NCBI RefSeq assembly: GCF_002906165.1
Contig: NZ_PPCN01000001.1
Span: forward strand, 496,001 to 560,000
Length of the DNA stretch: 64,000 nt
Direction: 5' to 3'
Source: Roseibium marinum
GTDB lineage: Bacteria; Pseudomonadota; Alphaproteobacteria; Rhizobiales; Stappiaceae
Part shown: one piece after another, positions 24,723-35,808 of the stretch
How the letters are laid out: each line of letters begins with the position of its first letter
How positions within the stretch are numbered: position 1 is the first letter of the stretch
Position numbers and translations under genes: made by a program
The notes under the pieces: model-generated
The model's database searches: none
Told to the model about the DNA's origin: nothing
The model's input: only the letters and a program-made list of their open reading frames with translations

Positions 24723-25505
24723 ATGGTTCAGCTGACGCTTCCCCGGAACTCCCAGGTGACGGAAGGCAAGGTGTGGGACAAGCCGGAAGGCGCAACCAAC
24801 CTGCGTGAGTACCGCATCTACCGCTGGAACCCGGATGACGGGCGCAACCCCCGGGTCGATACCTATTTCATCGACGTGGACGACTGCGGGCCCATGGTCC
24901 TGGACGGACTGATCTTCATCAAGAACAGGATCGACCCGACCCTGACCTTCCGCCGGTCCTGCCGCGAAGGCATCTGCGGGTCCTGCGCGATGAACATCGA
25001 CGGCACCAACACGCTGGCCTGCACCAAGGGCATGGACGAAGTCGCCGCCGACGTGGTCAAGATCTATCCGCTGCCGCACATGCCGGTGGTGAAGGATCTC
25101 GTGCCGGACCTGACCCGCTTCTACGCCCAGCACCGTTCCATCGAGCCGTGGCTTCAGACCGTGTCGCCGCCGCCGGAAAAGGAGTGGCTTCAGTCCCACG
25201 AGGACCGGGTGAAGCTGGACGGTCTCTATGAGTGCATCCTGTGTGCCTGCTGCTCGACGTCCTGCCCGTCCTACTGGTGGAACGGCGATCGATATCTCGG
25301 CCCGGCGGTCCTGCTTCAGGCCTACCGCTGGCTGATCGACAGCCGCGACGAGGCGACAGGCAAGCGCCTGGACGATCTGGAAGATCCGTTCCGCCTCTAT
25401 CGCTGCCACACCATCATGAACTGCTCCCAGGCCTGCCCCAAGGGGCTCAACCCTGCCAAGGCGATCGCGGAGATCAAGAAGATGATGGTCGAACGCCGGG
25501 TGTGA
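24723..25505 (+). CDS. sdhB: Succinate dehydrogenase iron-sulfur subunit
   Basis: A 260-residue subunit carrying the 2Fe-2S, 4Fe-4S and 3Fe-4S clusters that link FAD to quinone. The 2Fe-2S site is [15 protein letters not shown], with the distal Cys in LACTKG. The C-terminal clusters are [17 protein letters not shown] and [18 protein letters not shown] chose the ATG at 24723 since the reading frame extends upstream into the methyltransferase gene. An intrinsic terminator follows at 25540. Confidence 0.97.
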   Translation: MVQLTLPRNSQVTEGKVWDKPEGATNLREYRIYRWNPDDGRNPRVDTYFIDVDDCGPMVLDGLIFIKNRIDPTLTFRRSCREGICGSCAMNIDGTNTLACTKGMDEVAADVVKIYPLPHMPVVKDLVPDLTRFYAQHRSIEPWLQTVSPPPEKEWLQSHEDRVKLDGLYECILCACCSTSCPSYWWNGDRYLGPAVLLQAYRWLIDSRDEATGKRLDDLEDPFRLYRCHTIMNCSQACPKGLNPAKAIAEIKKMMVERRV

Positions 25506-25539
25506 CACCCGGGCGGACTGTCAGATTCCCCAAAATAAA

Positions 25540-25564
25540 GGCCCTCCCACGGGATGGCCTTTTT
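25540..25564 (+). terminator. Intrinsic terminator of the sdh operon
   Basis: GGCCCTCCC (25540-25548) pairs with GGGATGGCC (25551-25559) with one mismatch, followed by TTTTT. It lies 35 nt after the sdhB stop. Confidence 0.8.
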
Positions 25565-25601
25565 CCATTCCCGAGACATGACCGGCAACACGGCTGGCGG
25601 A

Positions 25602-27332
25602 TTACCGGAACATCGTCCGCCGCCGTTCGTGGTAGGTGCCCGGGGTGAAATAGGTCCGGGTCCAGCCGTCCGTCGGATCGAGATTGGAGACGGGACGGGT
25701 GTCGCCGCCGGATCTGCCGCGCTGCTGGCGCGCCCTGCGTATGGCGACGGTCCTGAAATAGAAGTGGTTGAACATGCGCATGAATTCGTTGAGGTAGATG
25801 TCGGCCGAAACCCGTGCCTCGCCGCCGCGGATCAGCAGCATGTTCTCGTCATTGGACTCAACCGATCCGGTTGAGAAATTCGCCGATCCGGAAAGAACCT
25901 GCGGATCTTGTCCCAGCGCATCGATCAGCATGTATTTGGTGTGCACATAGAAAATGTGCCCCTTCTTGCGGAAATGCTCCTCTTCCCTGAACCATTGGTC
26001 CAGCCGGAAACCGCCGGTCTCCAGCTTAATGGCGTCACGGTTGAAATGCTGTCCCAGCGCGATGCGGGTGTCGCGGTCCCGTTCGATCAGCCGTTGCTCA
26101 TCCGGGTTCCTGTCCGGCTTTTCCATCAGCAGGAAGCGCAGGAAATCCCGGTCCTCGCCGAACTTTTCCGCAAGCTCCGTCGCAACGCCGAAAGCGGCGG
26201 TGAACATCACGCTGGAGCCGGCGGCGGCCAGCCGGTTCGCGTACCACTCCATCATGCCTTTCCGGCGCGGTGAAAAGATCGTCGTCGTGCCCTCCGGCGG
26301 CGGCGCATCCGGTGGGGTCGGGAATTCGGCCGTGTTGAAGGTCTTGAAGCCGCGGGTGGCCGGATCGCGCGCGAATTCCTCCCAATAGGTGTTGTAGCGG
26401 CCGGCGACTTCCGGAACGCGCACAAGGTGGCCGACATTGCTCTGCCCGAGGAAACCGGACGGGGTGAAATTGGTGGAGCCGGTCCAGACCGCCCGTGGCT
26501 GGCCGTCTTCCAGAAGCAGGATGAACTTGTTGTGCGAGATGCCGGAATAGCGCGTTCTGGGATACAGCGTCACATTGGCGGCGCCGTCCAGGCCGGCCGC
26601 GCCGATGGCGGCGGCGTTCTCGGTGCTGATTGATGTCGCGCTTATGCTGCCGTCGCGCTTGCGGTCTCCGCCGTCATAGCAGACCTGCACCTTCGCACCG
26701 GTGCCGGCGGCGATACGCAGGGCATTCAGGATCGGCTGATAGTAGAATTCATAGGCGGCGACACGCAGTTCGAAACGCGGGCCGTTGGCTTCCGAGATGA
26801 AGGAAAGCGCGGCTTCAAGAAGACCCCGGGACAACCATTTTACCTTGTCGTTGTCCGGATCGTTTTTCTCGTCGTCGTTCGGGCCGGCATTTCCGAAACG
26901 ATCCGCGAAGGCCTGGCTGGGAATGGCGCCCCGGTTGAAGAAAACCGCGTGCCGCGAGCCGCTTTCACCATGGGTGCGGACCGTCACTTCCACGTCAGGC
27001 CCGGGAACAAGGTTTTCCGGAGTTCCGTAAAGCGGACGGAAGACATAGGTGAAGGTCTGATCCGGGCCGGCGCTGTAATCGCCCCAAAGGAAACTCTGAA
27101 TGGGATGTTCCAGCGTCGAGCGGCGTTCTCCGGGCTGCGGATCGGGGACCGTCTCGGCAAAGAACTTGAAGCCCCGTTGCCAGCGGATGCGGCCGTCTCC
27201 GGCGCGCTTGCCGAGGGCGAAGCCGAGAAGTCCGATGCGGGCTTCCTCCGTGGCGTCGAGGCCGAACAGAACCGACCGTGTTCCCGGGATCGCGTGGATG
27301 CTGATGCCGCCATTTTCCGCCCTGATACTCAT
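25602..27332 (-). CDS. Phospholipase D-like protein with two HKD motifs
   Basis: A 576-residue protein of the PLD superfamily. HKD motif 1 is HNKFILLLEDG followed by GSTNFTPSG (about residues 270-300) and motif 2 is HTKYMLIDALG followed by GSANFS (about 490-510); the two His-Lys pairs and the Gly-Ser-x-Asn stretches are intact. Proteins of this fold cleave phosphodiester bonds in lipids or nucleic acids. The N-terminal 150 residues are of unknown type. No signal peptide is evident. It stands alone on the minus strand facing the sdh terminator. Confidence 0.85.
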   Translation of the reverse strand: MSIRAENGGISIHAIPGTRSVLFGLDATEEARIGLLGFALGKRAGDGRIRWQRGFKFFAETVPDPQPGERRSTLEHPIQSFLWGDYSAGPDQTFTYVFRPLYGTPENLVPGPDVEVTVRTHGESGSRHAVFFNRGAIPSQAFADRFGNAGPNDDEKNDPDNDKVKWLSRGLLEAALSFISEANGPRFELRVAAYEFYYQPILNALRIAAGTGAKVQVCYDGGDRKRDGSISATSISTENAAAIGAAGLDGAANVTLYPRTRYSGISHNKFILLLEDGQPRAVWTGSTNFTPSGFLGQSNVGHLVRVPEVAGRYNTYWEEFARDPATRGFKTFNTAEFPTPPDAPPPEGTTTIFSPRRKGMMEWYANRLAAAGSSVMFTAAFGVATELAEKFGEDRDFLRFLLMEKPDRNPDEQRLIERDRDTRIALGQHFNRDAIKLETGGFRLDQWFREEEHFRKKGHIFYVHTKYMLIDALGQDPQVLSGSANFSTGSVESNDENMLLIRGGEARVSADIYLNEFMRMFNHFYFRTVAIRRARQQRGRSGGDTRPVSNLDPTDGWTRTYFTPGTYHERRRTMFR

Positions 27333-27588
27333 TGCGCTCTCCCTGTCGCGACCGGTCGGATTGAAATGATGTCAGATAAATCGGAACTATACGTGACAGA
27401 AAGTTTCAATCAATAAGGGTGGGCGGGTTATGTTGAAACCGACGACATGACAGGGTGAGTGCGAGGAGCGGAAAGGCATGGGACCGCTCACGATGGTTTC
27501 ACGCTCTTGTGCAGCAGTGCGCAACGGAGTTGAGTTGTGTCGGCGCCCGAATTGCGTACCTCTTACCGCAATTGATGGAGGATCTATT

Positions 27589-28233
27589 ATGAAGCGCCTG
27601 TTGCCGCTATCTTTCGTTGCCGCTCTTGCCGTTGCTGCCCCTTTCACTCAGGCGCAAGCGGAAACCGCGATCCTTGCCGGCGGGTGTTTCTGGTGCGTGG
27701 AATCGGATCTGGAAGCCCTTCCCGGCGTCCGTGAAGTCGTCTCGGGGTATGCCGGCGGAACGACACAAAACCCCACCTACAAGACTTACGAGCATGGCGG
27801 TCACCGGGAGGTGGTGAAAGTCGATTTCGACGAAAGCAAAATCAGCTATGGCGATCTGGTCGGGATCTTTCTGCGCACCATTGACGTGACGGACCCGGGC
27901 GGCCAATTCTGCGACCGCGGTCATGGCTATTCCTCGGCGATCTATCCGCTCGACGAGGCACAGGCCGGGCAGGCCGAAGAGGAAATCGCACAGGCGCGCA
28001 AGATCCTCGACGCAAAGGTCGTCACTCCGGTCGAGGCTTCGGCCATCTTCTGGCCGGCCGAGGACTATCATCAGAATTATTACAAGAGCGATGTGCGCAC
28101 GCTGACACGTTTCGGTTATGTCTCGCGGGCCGATGCCTACAAGGGCTACCGGAAGGGATGTGGCCGGGATGCCCGGGTGAAATCCGTCTGGGGCGCGGAA
28201 GCCTACAAAGGGCTGCCCAAGGCCGGATCCTGA
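27589..28233 (+). CDS. msrA: Exported peptide-methionine (S)-S-oxide reductase MsrA
   Basis: A 214-residue MsrA. The catalytic motif GCFWC (about residues 32-36) is present, with YAGGTTQNPTYKTYEHGGHREVV and DYHQNYY further on. ATG 27589 has an excellent GGAGG at 27577-27581, and residues 1-25 (LLPLSFVAALAVAAPFTQAQA) make a clear signal peptide, so it acts in the periplasm on oxidised methionine rather than in the cytosol. The open frame upstream to 27478 is 5' leader. C-terminal Cys at GYRKGCGRDA may be the resolving residue. Confidence 0.94.
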   Translation: MKRLLPLSFVAALAVAAPFTQAQAETAILAGGCFWCVESDLEALPGVREVVSGYAGGTTQNPTYKTYEHGGHREVVKVDFDESKISYGDLVGIFLRTIDVTDPGGQFCDRGHGYSSAIYPLDEAQAGQAEEEIAQARKILDAKVVTPVEASAIFWPAEDYHQNYYKSDVRTLTRFGYVSRADAYKGYRKGCGRDARVKSVWGAEAYKGLPKAGS

Positions 28234-28339
28234 TGTTCTTTCGCACACAAGCCAGATTGAGAAATTGACATAAAATTTGCCGTTGCGGAATTTGTGACAT
28301 ACATTTTTCCGGTGGGCTCACGTCTGAGAGGACGGTGTC

Positions 28340-28861
28340 ATGCTTGGTTTATTTGGAAGTCCCGCATTAAGGGAGCCGGAATTCATTTCGGAACTCAGAG
28401 CCGTCGAAACGGAAGACCGACTTCGCGTGAAGACCGCCGGCCTGATGGAGGCCGCCGGGCTGGAGATCCGCGACTCCAACACGCCGACGGAGTTTGCCGC
28501 GGCGGCCACGGTCGCGATCATGAGGCTGGTGCTCACGACAGCCGACCGAGACTTTGACGACCTGTCCTTTGAAAACCGGTTCGTGACCGGCCTCTTCGGG
28601 TTTCTCATGGCGCATGATCTGTCCCGGCGAACCAATGCCGATCTTGGCGTCGTGCTGGGCATCGCCGGTCTCGATCTCTTCTCGCGTGAGGAAATCGATC
28701 AGATCTACACGCTCGGCAAGTCCTACCGGCGCCTGCGCCAGCATCGCAAGATACATCTGGCGTTGCGCGGAGTCATCAACGACTTCCTTACACATCCCGA
28801 TCGCGAGACCCTCGGCGACCTTGTCGGCGTATATCAGCTATGCCTGCGCGACGATGGCTGA
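28340..28861 (+). CDS. Conserved hypothetical protein, helical
   Basis: A 173-residue predicted helical cytosolic protein. It has no signal peptide. Notable stretches are EDRLRVKTAGLMEAAGLEIR, AATVAIMRLVLTTADRDFDD and SREEIDQIYTLGKSYRRLRQ. I recognise no domain. The gene has a plausible ATG with a preceding GAGGACGG site. Its 3' end is 25 nt from the convergent outer-membrane barrel gene. Confidence 0.6.
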   Translation: MLGLFGSPALREPEFISELRAVETEDRLRVKTAGLMEAAGLEIRDSNTPTEFAAAATVAIMRLVLTTADRDFDDLSFENRFVTGLFGFLMAHDLSRRTNADLGVVLGIAGLDLFSREEIDQIYTLGKSYRRLRQHRKIHLALRGVINDFLTHPDRETLGDLVGVYQLCLRDDG

Positions 28862-28886
28862 TACCAACGGCAGTCAAGTGCCGTGA

Positions 28887-29606
28887 TCAGTAGCGGTAAC
28901 CAAGGCCAAGATTGAACACATCGATATTGTTGCTTGCTGTCATTGTCGTCGCCGGAAAGCCATCCAGATTGAACTGGATGTCATCAAACCGGAAGTGCTT
29001 GTAGTCGGCGCGCGCGAAAAATCCGTCGTGAATACGGGCTTCGAGCCCGCCGCCGAGCACCAGTGCAAGGGCGGTCTTGGAATAGGAGGCTTCCAGTTGG
29101 CGCGCCGCTGGCGGTGATCCTAAATCGTCTTCCGCGAGCATGGCGCGTGTTTCGTGGTCCACCTGCAGGCGTCCGTAGCCGACCCCGGCGGAAACATACG
29201 GCATGAACCTTCCGGCATCGAAGCCCAGACGTACGGTTCCCGAACTCAGCCACTTGCCCTGCACGGAAAGATCTTTCGATGCGTCGCTGGGAAAATTGGT
29301 GACCATGCCCTCCAGATGAGCGCCCAGAACCAACTGGTTGAACTGGTGATCGTAGCCGATCGAACCGCCGAATGTCCCGGACCGCTCAAAATTGCTCTCT
29401 TTATTGGTATTATATGTGGACTCCGCGGTTCCCGAAACGTTCAGAAACGCGCCTCCGGCAAAAAGGACGCCGCTGAAGCCCGACCAGTCGGAGCGCTCGA
29501 GGCGGAGGTTTTCCACGGTTCCGAACGCGACCGCAGGTGCATCCGCAGCCAGGGAGGACGAAGTAGAACCAAGAAGAAACAATCCGAGAATAGGTAGGAA
29601 GCGCAT
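28887..29606 (-). CDS. Outer membrane beta-barrel protein (Omp25/31-like)
   Basis: A 239-residue exported protein. Signal peptide residues 1-20 (PILGLFLLGSTSSSLAADA). The body has eight-stranded barrel periodicity, including FSGVLFAGGAFLNVSG, FGGSIGYDHQFNQLVLGAHLEG, FMPYVSAGVGYGRLQV and a final strand ending NLGLGYRY with aromatic C-terminus. These match small OmpA-like/Omp25-type barrels of Hyphomicrobiales. Function is structural or adhesive at the surface; unknown in detail. Confidence 0.85.
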   Translation of the reverse strand: MRFLPILGLFLLGSTSSSLAADAPAVAFGTVENLRLERSDWSGFSGVLFAGGAFLNVSGTAESTYNTNKESNFERSGTFGGSIGYDHQFNQLVLGAHLEGMVTNFPSDASKDLSVQGKWLSSGTVRLGFDAGRFMPYVSAGVGYGRLQVDHETRAMLAEDDLGSPPAARQLEASYSKTALALVLGGGLEARIHDGFFARADYKHFRFDDIQFNLDGFPATTMTASNNIDVFNLGLGYRY

Positions 29607-29685
29607 TTGTAAACCCCCGCGAAAAGATCAGCCCGAATCTTTCATATCGCGAAAAGGGTCAATGCTTCGTTAAGGTTAACAATCT

Positions 29686-31575
<1,890 letters not shown>

Positions 31576-31690
31576 GGGGCAGCGGGTTCCTTTGAGTTTC
31601 CCGAACCATGTCCTATTCGCGCCGGAAGGGCAATCTGCACCTGTGGATGACCCCGGTCTTTGCCAGGGAAAACTTTTCTGGAAATTGCCT

Positions 31691-32614
31691 TTAAAATTCC
31701 GCGTCCGGATCGCTGGCCAGGGTTTCGGCGCAATGGACGCGCATCTGTTCCGTCAGCTCGCCGAGGTCGCCCTGAAGCCGTTCCGGCCGGATGGGCTTGC
31801 CGAAATGCACGTTGAATTTGGCGTGTTTCTTGTTGAGCAGCTCGTTGAAGACGGTCATGTCGCGCAATTCGGTCGATACCCGGGCGAGGAAATAGAAAAG
31901 GCCGGAATTGCGCCCGCCCATATGCATCGGAATGACCGGCGCCTTGTTCTTGCGGGCGAGCGCCAGGGCGGAACTCATCCACGGGCGTTCGGTCAGCTTG
32001 CCGCCGTGCCAGTAGGCAAGCCGGCCGGAAGGAAACAGCACCACCACCCGTTCCTTGGTGAAGGCGGAGGAAGCGATCTTCAGCGTTTCCTTGGACTTTT
32101 CCCGGCTCTTGAAATCCGCCCGCCATTCGACCGGGATAATCATCTCGGCAAGGCGCGGATTGATGCGGATGGCATCGCGATTGGCGAATATCGCCAGATC
32201 GTCGCGCCGGGCCTTGATCGCATCATAGAGAACGATACCGTCGGCGATGCCTGTCGGATGGTTGGAGACCAGTACGACGGGGCCCTCGCTCGGCACGCGG
32301 TCAAGACCGAGCGTCGTGACGTTCAGCTTCAAAAGGTCGCTCAAATGGGCAAAAACGTCGAGCGCATCCATCGGGGCGATCGTATCGGCCATGCTGACCG
32401 CGGACTTGTAGCGTAAAAAGTTATGCGCGACGGGTCTGATGAACGGCCACCATGGGCTCGCCATCACCAGTTTTCCGCGTTCTGCGATCAGGGTATCGAC
32501 AATATGACGTTCGGCAAGCTGCCGCTTCACCGCTGACTGGTGGCGCGAAGACAGGGTGTCCGTCGTCTGATCTGTCGTCCGCACAATGTACCTCTGCCTA
32601 CCGAAAAACCACAT
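31691..32614 (-). CDS. Lysophospholipid acyltransferase family protein
   Basis: A 307-residue PlsC-like acyltransferase. The catalytic motif is NHPTGIADG (an NHx4D type site, about residues 118-126), with FPSGRLAYW and PVIPMHMGG further on. These enzymes acylate lysophosphatidic acid or ornithine lipid precursors at the cytoplasmic membrane. No strong hydrophobic segment is visible at the N-terminus. The stop is 115 nt from the recQ start, same strand, so co-transcription with recQ is possible. Confidence 0.88.
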   Translation of the reverse strand: MWFFGRQRYIVRTTDQTTDTLSSRHQSAVKRQLAERHIVDTLIAERGKLVMASPWWPFIRPVAHNFLRYKSAVSMADTIAPMDALDVFAHLSDLLKLNVTTLGLDRVPSEGPVVLVSNHPTGIADGIVLYDAIKARRDDLAIFANRDAIRINPRLAEMIIPVEWRADFKSREKSKETLKIASSAFTKERVVVLFPSGRLAYWHGGKLTERPWMSSALALARKNKAPVIPMHMGGRNSGLFYFLARVSTELRDMTVFNELLNKKHAKFNVHFGKPIRPERLQGDLGELTEQMRVHCAETLASDPDAEF

Positions 32615-32701
32615 TACTCTTTTGCATCGTTAACGAAATCGGCTCTTTGGTGCAAATGCTCGTTGGACTATTTCGGGTTTCGCCGGGCCCCGGAGCGCTC
32701 C

Positions 32702-33079
32702 TCAGCTCCACAGGGAACTGGTGAACAACGCCACGATTGTCAGGAAGGACGCTGCCCAGGCGAGCGAACGCGGATTGGCCCGGTCGGCCCAGTAACAGGC
32801 AATGTAGATCAGCCTGAGCGCGATGAACAGGACGGCAAGACGGTCTATCCAGGCCGGGTCTCCCCCCTGGCTCATCGCGACGAATACGGCAACGGCGAAA
32901 AACGGGAAGGCTTCAAATCCATTTGCCTGCGCGCCTTGCGCCCGCGCCCGGAAGCCCTGCCGCCAATAGTCCTGGTCCCTTGGGTTGGCATTGTCGTAGT
33001 CCTTGCCCAGTTTGGCGGGAAACACCGACAGGACAGGCAGGATGGCGGCAATCAGCACACACCAGAGAGCAAACGGCAT
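32702..33079 (-). CDS. MAPEG family membrane protein
   Basis: A 125-residue, four-helix membrane protein of the MAPEG superfamily (glutathione S-transferase/eicosanoid type). The N-terminal helix FALWCVLIAAILPVLSVF is followed by the conserved RARAQGAQANGFEAFPFFAV (about 45-64), with the R-x-x-x-Q-x-N-x-x-E pattern. Bacterial members are poorly characterised; substrates are unknown. It is upstream of, and 87 nt from, the acyltransferase gene on the same strand. Confidence 0.9.
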   Translation of the reverse strand: MPFALWCVLIAAILPVLSVFPAKLGKDYDNANPRDQDYWRQGFRARAQGAQANGFEAFPFFAVAVFVAMSQGGDPAWIDRLAVLFIALRLIYIACYWADRANPRSLAWAASFLTIVALFTSSLWS

Positions 33080-33349
33080 GAAGTCTTTCCTCAGGTCGGG
33101 ACAGCCGGTGAAAGCGGACCGGCGGGTTTCGCATCCTGACAGAGATCGGGGTCGAAGTCCCCATATGCAAGGAGATGATTTCGCCGCATTGGGATCTTGT
33201 AAATGCGCTTGGAGGAAATCCTCATCAAATTCCCGATCGCCGCCGTTTCGTCATAAAGATTTCCCTCCATAAGTGTAGATGACGCCGAAAGCGATTTTCA
33301 ATCCAGGTCTGTCCCCTGTCGGGCTGAGAACGCTGTTCCCGGCGATTTC
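33080..33349. other. Gene-free gap between MAPEG and LMW-PTP-like genes
   Basis: A 270-nt stretch where divergent promoters must lie. I see no credible gene, terminator or repeat; only short spurious open frames with poor composition. Confidence 0.5.
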
Positions 33350-33820
33350 ATGAAGGATGCTCCCGTGTCAAAGACCACAATCCTGTTTCTGTGCCCGGAC
33401 AACAGCTTGCTGGGGCTGCTGGCGGAAGCCTATCTGAATTTCAGGGGAAACGGGCTGGTGCGGGCGTTTTCCGCGGGGCTGGAACCGACGGACCGCCTGA
33501 ACCGCTATGTTCACAGGCTGTTGCGCGCGGAAGGTATCGACGCCCGGGGGCTCGCGCCGAAACCGGTCGACATTTTTCTGATGCCGCATGCGGTTGTGCC
33601 GGACAGGGTGATTTATCTTGCCGAAATGGCCGCGATCGCGCTGCCGGCGCACTGGAAGGCCACAACCTCCAGTCATTGGTGGAGCATTGCCCGGAAACCG
33701 CCCTTTCCCGGGACGTTCAGCGTCTGCGCGGATTATTTCATCCACATCAAAAAGGCCATTGATCGTCTGGTCGAGCCGCCCCGGTTCCTGGGCCGGTCTC
33801 CCATCGCAAAGGTGGCATGA
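33350..33820 (+). CDS. Low-molecular-weight phosphatase fold protein lacking the catalytic Arg
   Basis: A 156-residue protein similar in layout to LMW protein tyrosine phosphatase/arsenate reductase ArsC. The P-loop analogue is FLCPDNSLLGLLAEAYLN: the nucleophile Cys15 and AEA are in place, but the Arg of CX5R (position 21) is Leu. FSAGLEPTDRLNRYVHRLL and FLMPHAVVPDR align with the later parts of the fold. A shorter start at GTG 33365 is possible. Loss of Arg argues against classical phosphatase activity; it may bind phosphate or arsenate poorly or have another role. Confidence 0.7.
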   Translation: MKDAPVSKTTILFLCPDNSLLGLLAEAYLNFRGNGLVRAFSAGLEPTDRLNRYVHRLLRAEGIDARGLAPKPVDIFLMPHAVVPDRVIYLAEMAAIALPAHWKATTSSHWWSIARKPPFPGTFSVCADYFIHIKKAIDRLVEPPRFLGRSPIAKVA

Positions 33821-33955
33821 TACTTTGGATCATGCCCTTGAAGATGATTGAAAAGACCGGTTCCACTGGACAAAGTCCCGGGATTTTGGATTTTCGACAA
33901 ATTCTGGGCTAAGGATGCATTCATTGTAGGCCGAAAGGTGAGGGACTGATTCGTC

Positions 33956-34483
33956 ATGATGCGCGCGGGAAAACTTGTTTTAGTCGTGGGACTGGTAGTC
34001 CTGGCCGCCGGATGCCAGCGGTTCTCCGGAGGGCGGAATTACGCCGCGCCGTTGCCGGCGACCCCGACCACGCCGGTCGGCTCCGGGTCTCTTGCCCCGC
34101 TCGATCCCAATGCACCGCCGGTCGCGACCGCCGGACTGGATCCGGCCGCGGCCCCGGCCGATCTTGCCAGCAACCCGGTTGCCGCGCCGTCCGGCGCCCA
34201 GGACATCGGCAGGACGGATCTTCTCGGCGGCTGGGAACTGTCGTCCGCGGGCGAAAATTGCAAGGCCTTCATGACCCTGACGACATGGTCCGGCGGTTAC
34301 CGCGCGAATACCAGAGGTTGTGCGACACCTGCGCTGACAGGCATTGCCGCCTGGGACCTGAACGGCAATCAGGTGGTCCTGAAAGACGGAACCGGACTGA
34401 TCGTCGCACAGCTCTATTCCAGCGCTCCCGGGCGGTTTGACGGGCAGACTTCCACCGGATCTCCGATCTCCCTCTACCGTTAA
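33956..34483 (+). CDS. Omp19-like lipoprotein, AprI/Inh-type protease inhibitor domain
   Basis: A 175-residue lipoprotein. Signal peptide ends in the lipobox LAAGC, so Cys20 would be acylated. A Pro/Ala-rich linker (about 25-80) follows. The C-terminal about 90 residues (LLGGWELSSAGENCKAFMTL to GIAAWDLNGNQVVLKDGTG) have the Inh/Omp19 beta-barrel pattern with two conserved Cys (about positions 101 and 121). Brucella Omp19 is such a lipoprotein and inhibits proteases. It is a single gene; surface or periplasmic location is inferred. Confidence 0.85.
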   Translation: MMRAGKLVLVVGLVVLAAGCQRFSGGRNYAAPLPATPTTPVGSGSLAPLDPNAPPVATAGLDPAAAPADLASNPVAAPSGAQDIGRTDLLGGWELSSAGENCKAFMTLTTWSGGYRANTRGCATPALTGIAAWDLNGNQVVLKDGTGLIVAQLYSSAPGRFDGQTSTGSPISLYR

Positions 34484-34559
34484 CAATCATCGGTATTTTT
34501 TACTGGACAATGCCCGCTATGAGTGTACATTTTGAACAGCTATCGGAAAGGCTGTGCAA

Positions 34560-35339
34560 ATGTCGAAATACGAACCACTGCGGGAACATCTGGCGCGTCT
34601 GGTGGATGTCGTCTGGGCTGCGAAGCTGAATGAGGTCGAACAGATTATCGGGACCTCCCTTCCCAAAAGCGCCCGGGAACATCGCACCTGGTGGGCCAAT
34701 TCCGGTGGCAGTCTGGTTCATCAGAATGCCTGGCTCGACGCCGGCTGGCGGGTAGAGCGCACGGATCTGATGCGCGACGTGATCGTCTTTCGCCGCCTCA
34801 GGATCGGCGGCACGGTGATCGCCGGTCAATCGGCCCGGTCAGAGCAAACCGTTAGAAATCCCCAGCGCCTTGCGGAAAAGCGCCTGGCGAAGGAACTGGC
34901 GGCACTGCGGCAGCCGACCACGGTGACGCTCCGCTCCGAATGGACCACGCTCGGCGACGTTCAAAGAACCCCGTGCTCGAGCGCTGCCATTCCCTCGGAC
35001 GCCGGTGTGCTGCGGTTCGCGGCCATGGACGGCGATGACATCGTCACGGCCCTTGTCGCGGCCCGCTCCGTCCAGCAGGTCTACCGGAGCCTGCGCCTGC
35101 GTACTACGGGCCAGGAAAATAGCGACGATAGCGGCTTCGGTGCCGCGCTTCTGGAAAAAGCCGGCTTCGACCCCAAGGCGCCGATCGAATGCGATGTCGT
35201 CAAGCCCGGCAATGCCTGGCTGCTGACCGACGGCCGCGGCCGCAAGGCCAATCTTGACGACACGGACGAATGCCATCTCGTCGCCCAGCTGCTCTATATC
35301 CAGGAACTGCAGAACGGCCGTAAATCGGTGTTGATGTAG
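34560..35339 (+). CDS. Conserved protein with DUF7662-like N-terminal module
   Basis: A 259-residue soluble protein; ATG 34560 is preferred over the GTG six nt upstream. The N-terminal 80 residues (YEPLREHLARLVDVV, NEVEQIIGTSLPKSAREHRTWW, NAWLDAGWRVERTDLM) match a small widespread domain of unknown function with conserved Trp residues. The C-terminal half is of no family I recognise. It has no membrane segment or signal peptide, and stands alone between the lipoprotein and the convergent RidA cluster. Confidence 0.6.
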   Translation: MSKYEPLREHLARLVDVVWAAKLNEVEQIIGTSLPKSAREHRTWWANSGGSLVHQNAWLDAGWRVERTDLMRDVIVFRRLRIGGTVIAGQSARSEQTVRNPQRLAEKRLAKELAALRQPTTVTLRSEWTTLGDVQRTPCSSAAIPSDAGVLRFAAMDGDDIVTALVAARSVQQVYRSLRLRTTGQENSDDSGFGAALLEKAGFDPKAPIECDVVKPGNAWLLTDGRGRKANLDDTDECHLVAQLLYIQELQNGRKSVLM

Positions 35340-35463
35340 CGCTGAAATTCCCGTTGGTTTTGCGTCGTTTTTTGTTTCCGCAAGAAACGGAGAAAAGGAC
35401 CGGACCTGAAGCGCGAGAGCCGTTGCAGCGGGCTCCGTCCGGGTGAAGAGCGGTTGTGTCCGC

Positions 35464-35808
35464 TCAGGCCGGATACGCCGCGGTAACGATGATCTCTACC
35501 TTGAGATCTGAACGCGCTAGCTTCGCCTCCCCGCAGGCTCTGGCCGGGGCGTGTCCTTCCGGGACCCAGGCGTCCCAGACCGAATTCATCTCATCGAAAT
35601 CCGATATATCGGCAAGCCAGACGATGGCCTGCAGGATCTGGGTGCGAGACGATCCTGCCTTTTTCAGCAACGCGTCAATCCGCGACAGGCAGTCGCGCGT
35701 CTGCTCCGCGACGCTCTGGCCGTCTCCGACCTGACCGCAGAGATAGGCGGCACCATTGTGCTTGACGATCTTGCTCATACGCGTGCCGGTTTCGAGGCGC
35801 TCGATCAT
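35464..35808 (-). CDS. RidA family protein (enamine/imine deaminase)
   Basis: A 114-residue YjgF/YER057c/UK114 protein. Typical elements are AYLCGQVGDGQSVAEQTRDCL, SRTQILQAIVWLADISDFDEMN and the C-terminal PARACGEAKLARSDLKVEI with the conserved Arg that contacts the substrate carboxylate. RidA hydrolyses reactive 2-imino acids to keto acids and ammonia. Its start overlaps the preceding stop by 4 nt (ATGA), the last gene of the catabolic operon, so its likely job is to clear the imine made by the upstream oxidase. Confidence 0.9.
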   Translation of the reverse strand: MIERLETGTRMSKIVKHNGAAYLCGQVGDGQSVAEQTRDCLSRIDALLKKAGSSRTQILQAIVWLADISDFDEMNSVWDAWVPEGHAPARACGEAKLARSDLKVEIIVTAAYPA

